From Pisaster brevispinus (Eukaryota > Echinodermata > Asteroidea > Forcipulatida > Asteriidae): a DNA stretch of 64,000 nt. Positions 44,350 through 55,600 of this stretch are shown piece after piece. The translations under genes and the position numbers were made by a program. The DNA is taken from NCBI GenBank assembly GCA_023634235.1, contig JAMKCF010000007.1, forward strand, positions 18,172,592-18,236,591. The letters run 5' to 3'. The notes beneath the pieces were generated by a model. It made no database searches and was not told the DNA's origin. It was given only the letters and a program-made list of their open reading frames with translations. The first letter of the stretch is position 1; every line of letters starts with the position of its first letter.

Positions 44350-44793
44350 ATGGCCGCTATTCTTCGAAGGCGACGTGAAATTCAGCGGCGAAATTATCCA
44401 GTTGAAAGACAGCGACGAGTTTTCCGCGATAGGCAAAATCCCCTCGAGCTGTTTTCGCCTAGTCAAATCTGGGCCCACTACAGATTTCGCCCAGCGACCA
44501 TAGTAAGATTAGTTGACTTGTTGTCCGGCGAGTTGGAGCATCCCACCGACAACAATCACGCTCTACCACCGCTCCTTCAAGTATGTCTAGCGCTGAGGTA
44601 TTTGTCTTCGGGCACGTTCGCGATTGTCGTTGGGGATAGTCTTGCCCCATGGTAAGCCCCCCTACGGCATGGCGAGCAATTGACCGCAGCGTCAGAGCCA
44701 TAAACAGGGTTCTTAGGAATCATATTCAATTCCCGGATCCCCAAGATCAAGCAACCTTGCATACACTGAAGCAGGGATTTTTCAAGGTTGCCG
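44350..44793 (+). pseudogene. HARBI1-like PIF/Harbinger transposase, first exon only, frameshifted
   Basis: From ATG at 44350: MAAILRRRREIQRRNY, FSPSQIWAHYRFRPATIVRL, LQVCLALRYLSSGTFAIVVG, DSL, matching the N-terminal helical domain of Harbinger nucleases. A one-base shift near 44640 moves the frame to MVSPPTAWRAIDRSVRAINR and FPDPQDQATLHTLKQGFFKV, the usual continuation. The coding part ends exactly at a consensus donor (CCG|GTAAGAA at 44793). The DDE nuclease exons that should follow are absent, and a DIRS-type foldback begins 200 bp downstream. Domesticated HARBI1 genes exist, but the frameshift and loss of the 3' part argue for a relic. Confidence 0.75.
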
Positions 44794-44993
44794 GTAAGAA
44801 ACTACCGGCATTAGCTAAATAACTCAGGCCTACTTTAAAAACAATACCGTCATAATTAGACCTATTTATTATGAATCATTGCAAGCAACAGTTAGGTGGG
44901 CCATGGCTACCATGGTGGGCTATGCATATGCATGCCTATGTGGATGGCCGGGTGGACTTAACGTCGTCGCGTTCTTCGATTTCAAGGCAACTA

Positions 44994-45333
44994 ATTAAAA
45001 AATTAAACGAAAGAAATGAAGTTTAATTGGAATTCTACCGAGTTTATCACCGACACTGAAGGACTTACTTGAGATTACACTTTCCACCGGAGTTGAGAGA
45101 GTTGAGAGAACTTGAAAAGAATCTTCTCCTATAAAGGGCCCCCACGCCCTACACGCCTCAATACATTTTGAATGTAAGGTATTAACAAATTATGTTGCCC
45201 GGCGCAAAGCATAGGGTTACATTGACTAGAGTTACATTAAGAACCCAAGTGGCGGGAGCGTAAGTCCTTCAGTGTCGGTGATAAACTCGGTCGAATTCCA
45301 ATTAAACTTCATTTCTTTCGTTTAATTTTTTAA
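44994..45333. mobile_element. Foldback B: ~340-bp unit with 75-bp inverted arms made from DIRS-like ends
   Basis: Arms 44994-45068 and 45260-45333 are near-perfect inverses (TTAAACGAAAGAAATGAAGT, GGAATTCTACCGAGTTTATC, ACCGACACTGAAGGACTTAC). The inner sequence GAGATTACACTTTCCACCGG matches, in inverse orientation, the region inside the 5' end of the intact DIRS-like element (52790-52860). It abuts the 3' terminal repeat of the DIRS-like relic B at 45332. Confidence 0.75.
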
Positions 45334-45721
45334 TTCTACCTCGTCATCACCTCCACTTCGGACTTACTTGAGACTTCAGAGTACAAGACGGGCAACAGAT
45401 ACACTGTTTACCATACGTCACAACATTTTATTTGCTGTTCTCTTGCTAGCAAAAACTGTCACCATCTATGCAGTACTAATATAACAACTATATATAAATA
45501 TAATCAAAACCTCACTTATTGAAATGAGGAGCTGCATACTCTATCAATAACAACTTGTTTAGTTGCACAACCAAAAACCGGTATCAACCGTTGAACAGAT
45601 AACATACTTTCATCTGAGCATAACGTCATAGAACAATATTATAAACCATTTCAAATCAAACTAGTATTAGATCAACATTGCAAAGGTATACTGCGTACCA
45701 AAATCAATGCCTTGTGGCAAC

Positions 45722-46731
45722 CTATTTAGTTGCACAACCAAGAACGGCATCAGCAAATTTGTGATCCGTTGAAATAACAGGTTTGTTGTAAAACTTGGCA
45801 AACGTGCTACCTCGTGCCCACTGGGCAGTGTTCAGGATAGCCTGGAGTGGTACATTACTCTTAAAGGCTGCACTGCACGCAGCCGAGCGAGTACTGTGTG
45901 CTTTATATCTGTTTGTGTCAATACCTGCAGCACACAAGGTAAGTCTAATCCAGCGAGAAATTGTCTCTGAACCCACATGTTTATGAGGGGGGACATAACT
46001 AATAAAGAGGCCTCGTACTTGACCTCGTAAGGATTTAGTTTTTACAAGGTATTGTTTTAGTGTCTTACTGCACATAAAAACTCATCATGAGGGTACTTTG
46101 GCAGAACCACATGTATCGGCTGCTTGCCGATTTTACTTGTCTTTGTTAGTTTAGCGACAATAAAAATCACCTCATTAACTGTTACATTAACATGATCTAA
46201 ATCAAGTGCGGACATTGTTTGACATCTTTGTCCTGAAATCAATATCATGAGCATAGCAAGTTTCATAGTAAGGTCTTTTAAAGACAACTTATCGTTCTGA
46301 CCTAAATTTTTTAGGTAACGTAAAACTACATTAACGTCCCACGTGACATTGTACCGTGGCATGGCTGGACGCATGTTGAACACACCGGTCATAAACCGTT
46401 TTACCAAGGGGTGAGAACCCACCAGTGTCCCATCTATGGGGGCCAGTAGGGCTGATATAGCACTACGTAGTGTGTTTAATGAGCTGTAGCTGCTACCATT
46501 GTCAAATTGTTCTGTTAAGCAATCAAGAACTGCTGCTACAGTTGCTTGAACGGGATTATTCTTTGTCCGAGCACAGAAAATAATCCATTTCTGGATTGCT
46601 GACTGGTAAGGTTTCTTGGTAGCTGGCCGCCAGGAAGCAATGACAATGTCGGCAGCGTGTGCTGAAATTCCTTGACGTCGGAGGTTCTCCCTGATAAATG
46701 GCAAGCCATCAGTTGTAGGCGATCTTGCCAT
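45722..46731 (-). pseudogene. Tyrosine recombinase of element B (one frameshift)
   Basis: ATG at 46731 (MARSPTTDGLPFIRENLRRQ), a SAM-like N-terminal domain (WRPATKKPYQSAIQKW, LNTLRSAISALLAPIDG), then the catalytic domain: box I Arg in LISGQRCQTMSALDLD, then HSTRSAACSAAF (HxxR), TAQWARGSTF, and the nucleophile Tyr in FAKFYNKP. Such recombinases integrate circular DIRS DNA without target duplication. All catalytic residues are present. A frameshift near 46065 (between LPKYPHDEFLCAVRH and CSKTLKQYLVKTKS) separates the Arg from the HxxR/Tyr half, so a full product is not made as it stands. Confidence 0.9.
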
Positions 46732-46891
46732 GGGTGCCGTCTACCTGAAGAGGGAATATAGAGTAAATCAACTCTTTGAGGCAAAATAACTGGTTTGTTC
46801 ACCAGTAACTTGAGCATTCTAGGAAACCATATTTGGGTTTGCCAAAATGGTGCTACGAGTATCGCCTCTGCCTCATCATTCTCAATCTTTG

Positions 46892-47077
46892 TTAAGACTT
46901 TCCCAATAAGACAAATGGGGGAAATGCATAGACTTTATAGTTTGACCAGTCTAGCGTGAACGCATCATTGTACAGTGCCCCTGGATCAGGTTGCCAAGAA
47001 ACATATGGGTGCATTTGCGTGTTCAATCTTGACGCAAACATGTCAATATTGGGGTTAATAAAAGCTCCCTTGATCAT
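46892..47077 (-). pseudogene. RNase H-distal segment of element B
   Basis: NPNIDMFASRLNTQMHPYVS, then WQPDPGALYNDAFTLDWSNY and VYAFPPFVLLGKS, a conserved stretch between RNase H and recombinase in DIRS-type elements. It matches element A at 50591-50208. Frameshifts separate it from the recombinase. Confidence 0.8.
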
Positions 47078-47097
47078 GCGAAAAACTTATGGGTGTA

Positions 47098-48885
47098 ATT
47101 CTAAAATTAAACGAATAAAATGAAGTTTAATTGGAATTCTACCGAGTCTATCACCGACGCTGAAGGACTTACATGAGATTACACTTTCCACCGGAGTAAT
47201 TAGTCACAGTTGAGAGAACATGAAAAGATGTTCCTGGTATTAATGCCCCACCACGCCTCGTGCTCCCCAATACATTTTTCACCAAGGAACAAAGTGCCCA
47301 TCGAAAAAAGGGCGGGTCAACTAATTGAAGTTGCAACCTAATGTGTATGTCAGTGTCGGTGATAGACTCGGTAGAATTCCAATTAGGGAGCACGTATCAA
47401 TTTAACCGCCCGAGAGCTAGGCCGAAACTGGCCGAATCGCCCGGCGCCATAATGAGCATCATTATCAACAGGTCAATGCACACCGCTTGGTTTCGTCACC
47501 AGCATATTCATGATCTCATAGCGCCTGCTACCCAGCTTTGGGTACACAACGGAATAGATAGGTAACTGTTAATCCCTGATGACTTGGACAAAGGCCCTTT
47601 GTGCCCGGATTAGTGAAGAGTCCAGACCATAAACTTCCAACTATAATCCACGAGTTCTATTGGGGGTTTAGGTATGACTGCATTTGCCAAGAAAAAGAAA
47701 ACAAATCAGGAATGATTTCAACTGAATTCTGTTGTTAAAATGTTAAAAACACTTTGTACTACTACGATCTGAAAATCTTTGGTGATGCAGAGATGAATCG
47801 GAGTAGGAATATAAACATAAGGCTGGACTTACAGTTAAAAGGCACAGGACCAAGGAAGATAATATAACCTCCATTTATAATTCCAAGAAACAATTGTGGA
47901 TTCAGCTATGTTTGCCTTCCGCAACAAACAATTTGTTTCTTATAATTATGGTGTTGCGTGATTAAAATGTGCCGCCTTCATTCGTGTGGGTTTTTGGGGT
48001 TTTTTTTGGCGTACTAATTATTTTGCGACGCAAAAAGAAGTCCAACGGGAAAAAAGCCTTACAAAAACCATAATGTATTACTTTCCATTATTGTTCAGCA
48101 CACACGGATAATTTAGTCACTGAAATACTTTTATCACACTATCTTTATTGTGTACTGACGCAAATTTACTAACGTTTAATCATTTCGAGATATGTCTTTA
48201 AAATAAACGAACACTTGGCTGAGGCTGGTACACATTGTTCTGTCTAAAAAATGAATTAATTGAACAAGAGGGCGCACTTTAGCATGGTTCCTTGTATTGT
48301 ATCACGCACGCAAATGTATCAACAAGCCTGGCACACGACCTGTGGAAGCTTCGTTGTGAGCAAACCTTTACGGCAGATTCTGTGAAGATTTATTTCTAAA
48401 TAATATCCGGTTTTAATCAGCATGTTCACAAACTCCACAAATATTTAGCTTTGATATCAGATGATGACTACGATTTAAAAAGATTGTATTACGCACGCAA
48501 ATGTATCGGACTTGTTGTAGAGAAATTGGGGGCGAAACCATTCCGGCTGTTTCAAACAGCTTATTCAGTCTGGAGTTGCTGGCAGTAATCCTATAATCCC
48601 TTAATTGCCAGCCACTTGACAAAGGACCAGTCCAGCCTTTTGTTGCTGCCCCTGGCCCATCCAGACCCAACAACCATTGTGTTGAGGTAGTGAAGGTTTA
48701 ATGAGCAAAGGTGAGCAAATTTGACCCTTGGTAATGCGGACTATTCATGACACCAGTCATTTCTATTGTAAAAGCCTTCACAGCGGCGGGCCGCCCGATT
48801 CGGCCAGATTCGGCCTAGCTCTCTGGCGGTTAAATTGATACGTGCTCCCTTAAACTTCATTTTATTCGTTTAATTTTAGAATTCC
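47098..48885. mobile_element. Foldback A, split by a PIF/Harbinger-type insertion
   Basis: The left arm 47098-47173 (AATTCTAAAATTAAACGAAT, GGAATTCTACCGAGTCTATC) pairs with 47348-47385 plus 48853-48885. Without the 1464-bp insert it is about 325 bp and closely related to foldback B. The inner part 47165-47285 is the inverse of element A's 5' region (ACCGGAGTAATTAGTCAC, GAACATGAAAAGATGTTCCT, GCCCCACCACGCCT). It abuts element A's 3' terminal repeat exactly as foldback B abuts element B's. Confidence 0.75.
47386..48849. mobile_element. Non-autonomous PIF/Harbinger-type element, 1464 bp
   Basis: Terminal inverted repeats of about 60 bp: GGGAGCACGTATCAATTTAA, CCGCC, GAGAGCTAGGCCGAA and CTGGCCGAATCG at the left, mirrored at the right. 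Flanked by TTA on both sides (47383-47385 and 48850-48852). The empty site is preserved in foldback B (CCAATTAAACTTC near 45300), proving insertion with TTA duplication. A 3-bp TTA/TAA duplication is the PIF/Harbinger hallmark. No transposase inside; only short ORFs. Confidence 0.85.
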
Positions 48886-49106
48886 ACCTCGTCATCACCT
48901 CCACTTCGGACTTACATGAGATTTTAGAGCACAGAGACAGGCAACATGCAATAAAACATGATTGTGTATACGACTCGAGGGTTTTACAACAGTTTATTAG
49001 ACGTATAGCTCTGAACTCACACACTTAAAAATGTTAACATAACAAGCAAGAAACTATCTTACATTAACATAACAATTTAAGTTCATTTTTTGAGAAAATA
49101 ACCAAC

Positions 49107-50122
49107 CTACTTGGTTGTACCAGCTAAAACTGCATCTGCAAAGCTGTGATCTGTTTGCTCTACTGGTTTGTTATAAAACTTAGCAAAAGTACTACTTCTT
49201 GCCCAATGGGCAGTACTTAAAATAACGTTCAGTGGTACTCCACTCTTAAAAGCCGCACTGCAGGCAGCAGATCGAGTACTATGTGCTGTGAACTTGGCTG
49301 TGTCAATGCCGCCAGCCTCATGCAACGTGTTCTTGATCCAGCAAGAGATTGACTCTGACCCTACTTGTTTGTAGGGTGACGCATAGCTTAAAAACAAACA
49401 CCGTCGCGTACCCCTTAGGGGTTTTGTCTTAATTAAATACTGTTTATAGCGTCGCCATAACACGATGTTGGTCATCATGAGGTACTTGGGTAACACCAAA
49501 CTAACCGGCGGTTCGCCAATCTTGCTGGTCTTCGTTAACTTAGATATAACAAAGATAATTTTTGAGGCTGTAACTTCAGCGTCGTCTAAATTAAGTAGCG
49601 ACAAAGTTTGACATCATTGTCCTGAAATCAGTGCGACAAGCATAACTAGCTTCATAGTGAGTTCTTTTAAGAACAACTTATTAGACGGACCCAAACTTGT
49701 TAGGTATTGTAATACGGTATTAACGTCCCATGTAGAAGTATATCTGGGCAATGCAGGTCTCATGTTGAAGACACCTGTCATGAACCTTTTTTTCAGTGAG
49801 TGGGCTCCAATTGGTGTCCCATCTATAGGGGCTAGTATCGCTGACAAAGCACTACGTAGTGTGTTCAGTGTGCTGTAACTACTACCCTTGTCAAATTCCT
49901 CTGTTAAGCAGTCTAGAATCACCGCTACAGTTGCTCAAAGTGGATCACTCTTTGTTCGAGCACAGAACAGAACCCATTTTTGGATCGCTGATCGGTAAGA
50001 TTTCTTGGTTGAAGTCCGCCAGGATGAGATAATAATGTCGGCAGCGTACTGCGAAATTCCCTGGCTCTGTAAGTTTTCCCTGACAAATGGCATGCCATCA
50101 GTTGCAGCCGATCTCGCAATGG
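49107..50122 (-). pseudogene. Tyrosine recombinase of element A (stops, lost start)
   Basis: Aligned with element B's enzyme: the position of B's ATG reads ATT at about 50120; a TGA follows CTRP-like WVLFCARTKSDPL near 49935; and the codon for the box I catalytic Arg (LISGQRCQT in B) is TGA at 49616-49614. Beyond it, HSTRSAACSAAFKSGVPL and FAKFYNKP retain HxxR and the Tyr nucleophile. Open stretches: 49922-49614 and 49604-49107. Inactive. Confidence 0.88.
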
Positions 50123-50207
50123 GTGTAGTCTACCTGAGCAAGGGAGTGAAAGTAAATTAGCTCTTTTTGGTAAAATAAATGGTTTGTTCACCAACAGTTG
50201 AAGCATC

Positions 50208-50755
50208 TTAGGAAACCATGCTTGTGTATGCCAAAGTGGAGCAACAAGTATGGCCTGTTGACTCCTCATATTCAATCTTTGTCAATACTTTCCCAATAAG
50301 GCAGAACGGGGGAAACGCATAGACTTTATAGCTTGACCAGTCTAGCGTAAATGCGTCATTGAAATTTGCGTTCGGGTCAGGCTTCCACAATACATAAGGT
50401 TGTATCTGATGGTTTAATCTTGACGCAAACATGTCAATATTTGGCGTCATAAAGATATTGATAATCTTCTGGAAAACATCTGGGTGTAACTTCCATTCGA
50501 AATCTTCATGGAAGTGACGCGATGCAAAATCAGCACTCCCATTTTCAATACCCGGCAAGAATGAAACGGACAGCCATATTAATCTATTCATACACCAAAG
50601 CCAGATTTCCCTGGCCAGTTCATTTAACTGTAGGGAGTGTGTGCCGCCAAAAAACTTTATGTATGATACGGCAGTTGTATTGTCCGATTTGAGGTGTACG
50701 TGAATGTCCCTATGCTTACTGAAAAGGGACTGTTAGGCAAAAAAACAAGCTTTTA
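50208..50755 (-). pseudogene. RNase H and linker region of element A
   Basis: After the frame break at the end of the RT ORF: YLELKACFFA, a stop, HRDIHVHLKSDNTTAVSYIK (RNase H Asp in KSDN), GGTHSLQLNELAREIW, FLPGIENGSADFASR (last RNase H Asp in SAD), NIDMFASRLNHQIQPYVLWK and PDPNANFNDAFTLDWSSYKV. The first RNase H Asp (VETDASFNGWG) is in the upstream RT ORF. Confidence 0.82.
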
Positions 50756-50757
50756 GC

Positions 50758-51930
50758 TCAAGGTAATTGATATGCAATGCAGCTTCCTCCACCTAACATA
50801 TGCCCATTGCAATTCGCACCCCAGCCATTGAAGGATGCGTCAGTTTCAACAATGAAATCGGGCTTGTTTCTGTGAATAGGGGCACTAGCATACTGTAGGT
50901 TAGTAAGCCACCAATTCAAGTCTGCCTTAATAGCTTGGTCAGACAATAGCATTCTTGCTTCAAAATCATCGTGATTTGCAGTCAATGCTGCGTTTTTCTT
51001 AGATTCAATAGATCTTCTGAATAATGTGCCGTACGGTACGGCGATATCACAAGAGACCAAAAGGCCAACTACTCGGGCAACGTCTCTAATTTTTGGATGA
51101 TTGGCAACAATAATGTTTTGAATAGCCACTTCAATTTTCCTATTTTTTGCTGGAGGGATAGCAATTGTCATGTCTTCTGAATTTATTGTAAACCCCAAAA
51201 ACACAATGGTCTTCGTGGGTTCCATGACAGATTTCCCAGTATTAATTATAAATCCTAATTCTTGGGTTAGGGCAACTCGAGCTTTAACATTGGTTATGCA
51301 CTCGTCTTTTGTTGCACCTATCAACAAAGCGTCGTCAATGTAGTCACAAGATTCGTGCCCCATTAGTCTTAAAGAGGCTACCAAAGGTTTCATTATCTTT
51401 GTAAATACCCTCAGTGCACAAGCTAAACCGAAAGGCAGGCAGGTAAATTCGAACAATTTGTTCTGCCACATAAAACGCAAGTATTTGCGGTGGCTTTTGG
51501 CAATCGGTACTGTAAAGTACGCATCTTTAAGATCAATTGATGCCATAAAGCATTGAGGTCGGATTAATTGCAGCGCAAAATGAATTGTTTCCATTTTAAA
51601 ATGGACATAGGCGACCGATTTATTCAATTGGCGAAGGTTGATAATTGGGCGAAAAGTCCCGTCTTTCTTTGGACGGATGAAAATGTTTGATACAAACTCA
51701 CCATATTCATGGGTAGCATGTGTAATTGCTCCTTTTTGGAGGAGTTTATCAATTTCCTTCGAGACGATTTCAACCTCATTGGGAACAAATTTAATTTGCT
51801 TAGGGGGGAACGATTGAAAGGGTCGTTTCCCAAATTCTATTTCATAGTGCTTAATAGCATCTAGAACCCACTTATCTGAAGTTATTTCTTGCCATTTTGT
51901 TACAAATTGTGCTAATCTACCTGTTTGCAA
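50758..51930 (-). CDS. Reverse transcriptase plus N-terminal RNase H of DIRS-like element A, 390 codons open
   Basis: RT blocks in order: IFIRPKKDGTFRPIINLRQL (about residue 100), ASIDLKDAYFTVPI (first Asp pair), LPFGLACALRVFTKIMKPL, SCDYIDDALLIGATKDEC (YxDD box), FLGFTINSEDM, then WWLTNLQYASAP and VETDASFNGWGANCNGHMLG (RNase H). The usual Pro in LPFGLxxAPRVF is Leu here. It makes the cDNA of the retroelement. The reading frame ends at 50758 inside RNase H, so only RT could be complete. No LTRs, as expected for DIRS. Confidence 0.9.
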   Translation of the reverse strand: MQTGRLAQFVTKWQEITSDKWVLDAIKHYEIEFGKRPFQSFPPKQIKFVPNEVEIVSKEIDKLLQKGAITHATHEYGEFVSNIFIRPKKDGTFRPIINLRQLNKSVAYVHFKMETIHFALQLIRPQCFMASIDLKDAYFTVPIAKSHRKYLRFMWQNKLFEFTCLPFGLACALRVFTKIMKPLVASLRLMGHESCDYIDDALLIGATKDECITNVKARVALTQELGFIINTGKSVMEPTKTIVFLGFTINSEDMTIAIPPAKNRKIEVAIQNIIVANHPKIRDVARVVGLLVSCDIAVPYGTLFRRSIESKKNAALTANHDDFEARMLLSDQAIKADLNWWLTNLQYASAPIHRNKPDFIVETDASFNGWGANCNGHMLGGGSCIAYQLP

Positions 51931-52139
51931 GACTTAATGCATGTTGTACTTACCAGTGTGGTTGTACCTGTAGTGACATGCTGGCTTACTTTGCCGTTTC
52001 CACGTCTTGCCGTGATTTGGCATTCCACCGAGTGTCTCGGTTTCTGTTGTGGCGCTGATAGTTTAAATGCTGACCACCTCTTCTGAATTGGCTGGGATAG
52101 TTCGAGTTACCCCTGTAGCTGTGCATGGGTAGTTTCCGA

Positions 52140-52682
52140 TCATGTTTGTCGTTTCCTCTGAAAGTCGACCAGCCTACTCTGTTCCCAATTTTATATTATT
52201 GGTCTGCTGTATGTCCTTGCACTGTTGGGGCAGGTCGTCACCAAATAAAAACCCTGTTACGGGCACATGTGGCGAGCAAAGACCAGAAAATTGTTTAAGA
52301 TCGGGTTTAATCAAATCCCGTCTTCGCACATTCAGTTCCTGGTTGGCGTGTCCAATAATGGCCACCGCATCCAGTAGCTTGGTGATTTCGCCCTTGAAAT
52401 CAGGGTTTCCCTGAATGGCCGGGTCACTGTTTGCATGTTTTCGATGGCTTCGGCCATACATGCAAGCTTCCCTGAAACATCTGCAAATTCTTGCCGGGAA
52501 ACCGTGTCTGATGACGGGACAGTTGAGCGCTTAGGCTTTCGGCCTTTAACTTTCAGCTAGCTCGAAGCTACGCCGATTGATGAATTGTCATCTTGTCCCA
52601 ATCCCGGGTCTTCCTGGGTATCAATTGCACCCGACGGGCCAGCCATCAACTCAAGGAAATCTGGTTCCTCAAAGCTGTCCAT
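52140..52682 (-). pseudogene. Gag-like protein of DIRS-like element A
   Basis: Likely ATG at 52682 (MDSFEEPDFLELMAGPSGAI), stop after 41 codons (NSSIGVASS), then a shifted continuation SVSRQEFADVSGKLACMYG-like and DPAIQGNPDFKGEITKLLDA, VAIIGHANQELNVRRRDLIK and GLCSPHVPVTGFLFGDDL. The position and this helical segment match gag of DIRS-type elements. Broken. Confidence 0.65.
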
Positions 52683-55600
52683 TGTGCAAAGTGCCAACAT
52701 ATACCCGTAATTGTACGATGTATAGAATTCAATGTGCATACTCTGGCAAAGAAAAATGTATTGGGGTGCACTAGGCGTGGTGGGGCATTTATACCAGGAA
52801 CATCTTTTCATGTTCTCTCAAATGTGACCAATTACTCCGGTGGAAAAAGTAATCTCATGTAAGTCCGAAGTGGAGGTGATGACGAGGTGGAATTTAAAAA
52901 TTTAGGGCTACATTTATTTCAGGCGACATTTAGGTAAAACTTTGGGGCTACATTTAAGTCCGTCGACATTTAGGAACAACTTTAGGGCTACTTTTAGGTC
53001 GGGCGACCATCTTGTGCAATTTTTATACTATATTTAGGTAAGGGCTACAATTCCATACTTTGGGGGCTACATTTAGGTCCAACGACATTTATGTGCAATT
53101 TTGGGGCTACTTTTTGGTTTGGGCAACATTTTGGTACAATTTTGGGAATACATTTTTTCAGGCGACATTTGGTTTAGGTAAGGGCGACATTTAGATCAGG
53201 GTGAAATTTTTGTACAACTTTGGGGCTAAATTTAAGTCCGGCAACAGAAATTACATTGAGGTCGAGGCGACATTTGGTTAAAATTTTTGGACTAAATTTA
53301 GGTTAGAGCGACATTTACAAACTTTGGGGATACATTTAGGTCAAACGACATTTAGGTACAACTTTGAGACTACATTTTTTCAGGCCACATTTAAGTACAA
53401 CTTTGGGGCTACTTTTAGGTCCGTCGACATTAAGCAACAACTTTGGGGCTACATTTAATGTTGGGTGACAGTTTTGTGCAATTTTGGGACTATATTTCGG
53501 TAAGGGCAACATTTACAAACTTTGGGGGCTACATTTAGGTCCGTCGACATTTAGGTACAACTTTGAGGCTACATTTAGGTCACGCGACATTTTTGTACAA
53601 TTTTGGGACTACATTTGGGTTAGGGCGACAATTACATACTTGGGGGCTACATTTAGGTCGAGCGACATTTAGGTAAACTTTGGGGCTAAATTTAGGTCAC
53701 GCGACATTTAGGTACAACTTTTGGGCGACATTTTTGTGCAATTTGGGGACTTCATCTAAGTAAGGGCAACATTTACATACTTAAAAGGCTACATTTAGGC
53801 TTGGCGAGATTCATGTACAGTCTAAGGGCTACACTTACTTCAGGCGACATTAAGGTACAACTTTAGGCTACATTAAGTTCCGTCGACATTTTTGGGCTAT
53901 ATTTGGGTCGCGCGACAGTTAGGAACAACTTTGGGCTACGTTTAGGTCGGGCGTCATTTACATACTTTGGGGCTACATTTAGGTCCAACGACATTTAGGT
54001 ACAGCTTTGAGGCTACATTTAGGTCGGGCGAAATTTACGTACAACTACTGTGCTACGTTAACGTGGGCGGCTTTTTGGGAACAACTTTGGAGCTACATTA
54101 GGTTAGGCGACATTTAGAAAAAACTTTGGGGCTACATTGAGGTCGGGGCTACATTGAGGTCGGGGCTACATTTAGTTTTAAATTTTGGGACACATTTAGG
54201 TTTGGGCGACATTTAGTTACAACTTTGGGCCTACGTTTAGGTCGGGCGACATTTTGGTACAATTTGGGGGCTTCATTCAGGTTTAAGTGATATTTTGGTA
54301 CAACTTTAGGGTTTCATTTAGGTTTGGCGACATTCATGTGCAATTTTGGAACAACACTTGTAAGTCGACATTTACATACCATGGGGCTACATTTTGGTCT
54401 GGAGGCATTTAGGTACAATTTCGGGGCTACATTTTGGTTTGGGCGACATTTTGGTACAACTTTAGGGCTGAACTTTTTTATCAGGCGACATTTAGCAACA
54501 ACTTTGGAGCTACATTAAGGTTGCACGACACATAGTTACAACTTTGGTACTACGTTTAGGTCGGGCGACATTTATGTGCAGTCTACTTTTTTATTTGGGC
54601 AACATTTTGGTACAATTTTGGGGCAACATTTTTTCAGGCGACACTTGGTTTAGGTTAGGGCGACATTTACGTACCATGGGGCAACATTTGGAAACAACTT
54701 TGGGGCTACATTTAGAATTAAGCGATATTTTGGTAAAACTTTGGGCTATAATTTTTAGGCGACATTTAGGTAAAACTTTGGGGCTACTTTTAGGTCCGCC
54801 AACATTTAGCAACAACTTTGGAGCAACATTTAGGTCGCGCGACATTTAGGAAGAACTTGAGGGCTTCTTTACGGTCGGGCGACATTTTTGTACAATTTTG
54901 GGACTACATTTAGGTTAGGGCGACAATTACATGCAATATTTAGGTACAACTTTGAGGCTACATTTTTTCAGGCAACATTTGGAAACAACTTTGGGGCTAA
55001 ATTTAGGTCGTGCGACATTTAGGTACACATTTTGGGCGACATTTTTGTGCAATTGGGGACTTCATCTAAGTAAGGGCAACATTTACATACTTAAAAGGCT
55101 AGATTTAGGTCCAACTTCATTTATGTACAATTTAAAGGCTCCATTTATTTCAGGCAACATTCAGGTACAACTTTGGGGCTACATTTAGTTCCGTCGACAT
55201 TTAGCAACAATTTTGGAGCAACATTTAGGTCGCGCGACATTTAGGAACAACTTTAGGGCTTCTTTTAGGTCGGGCGACATTTTGGTGCAATTTTGGCACT
55301 ACATTTAGGTTAGGGCGACAGTTACATACTTTGGGGCTACATTAAGGTCCAACGATATTTAGTTACAATTTTTGGGCTTCGTTTAGGTCGGGCGACAGTT
55401 ATGTGCAATTTTGGAACTACATTTAGGTCAGGACGACATTTACGTACCAAAAGGCATCATTTTGGTCGGGAGGCAATAGTACAATTTTTTTTGCTGTATT
55501 AAGGCTTGGCGAATTTTTCGTCAATTTAAGGACTACATTGATTTTAGGCGACATTTAGGTACAACTTTGGGGTTCCTTTCTTGCTCAACGACATTTTAGT

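Larger units (their letters stand above)
45332..47097 (-). mobile_element. DIRS-like retroelement B, 5'-truncated (end of RNase H region plus recombinase)
   Basis: The 3' end at 45332 (AATTCTACCTCGTCATCACC, CACTTCGGACTTACTTGAG) is related to the terminal repeat of element A at 48880. Coding remnants run leftward from 47077. It is cut at 47097 by foldback A, so gag and RT are missing. Confidence 0.8.
48880..52895 (-). mobile_element. DIRS-like tyrosine-recombinase retrotransposon A, nearly full length, decayed
   Basis: Inverted terminal repeats of 44 bp at 48880-48923 (AATTCCACCTCGTCATCACC, TCCACTTCGGACTTACATG) and, inverted, at 52852-52895. The order on the - strand is gag, RT, RNase H, tyrosine recombinase, as in DIRS elements, over 4.0 kb. 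The right end opens directly into 40-bp satellite. Several stops and frameshifts; one ORF (RT) is still 390 codons. Confidence 0.9.

Noticed and set aside
48413..48673. 86-codon - strand frame inside the PIF/Harbinger-type element
   Set aside because: No transposase or Myb-like motif; the element appears non-autonomous.
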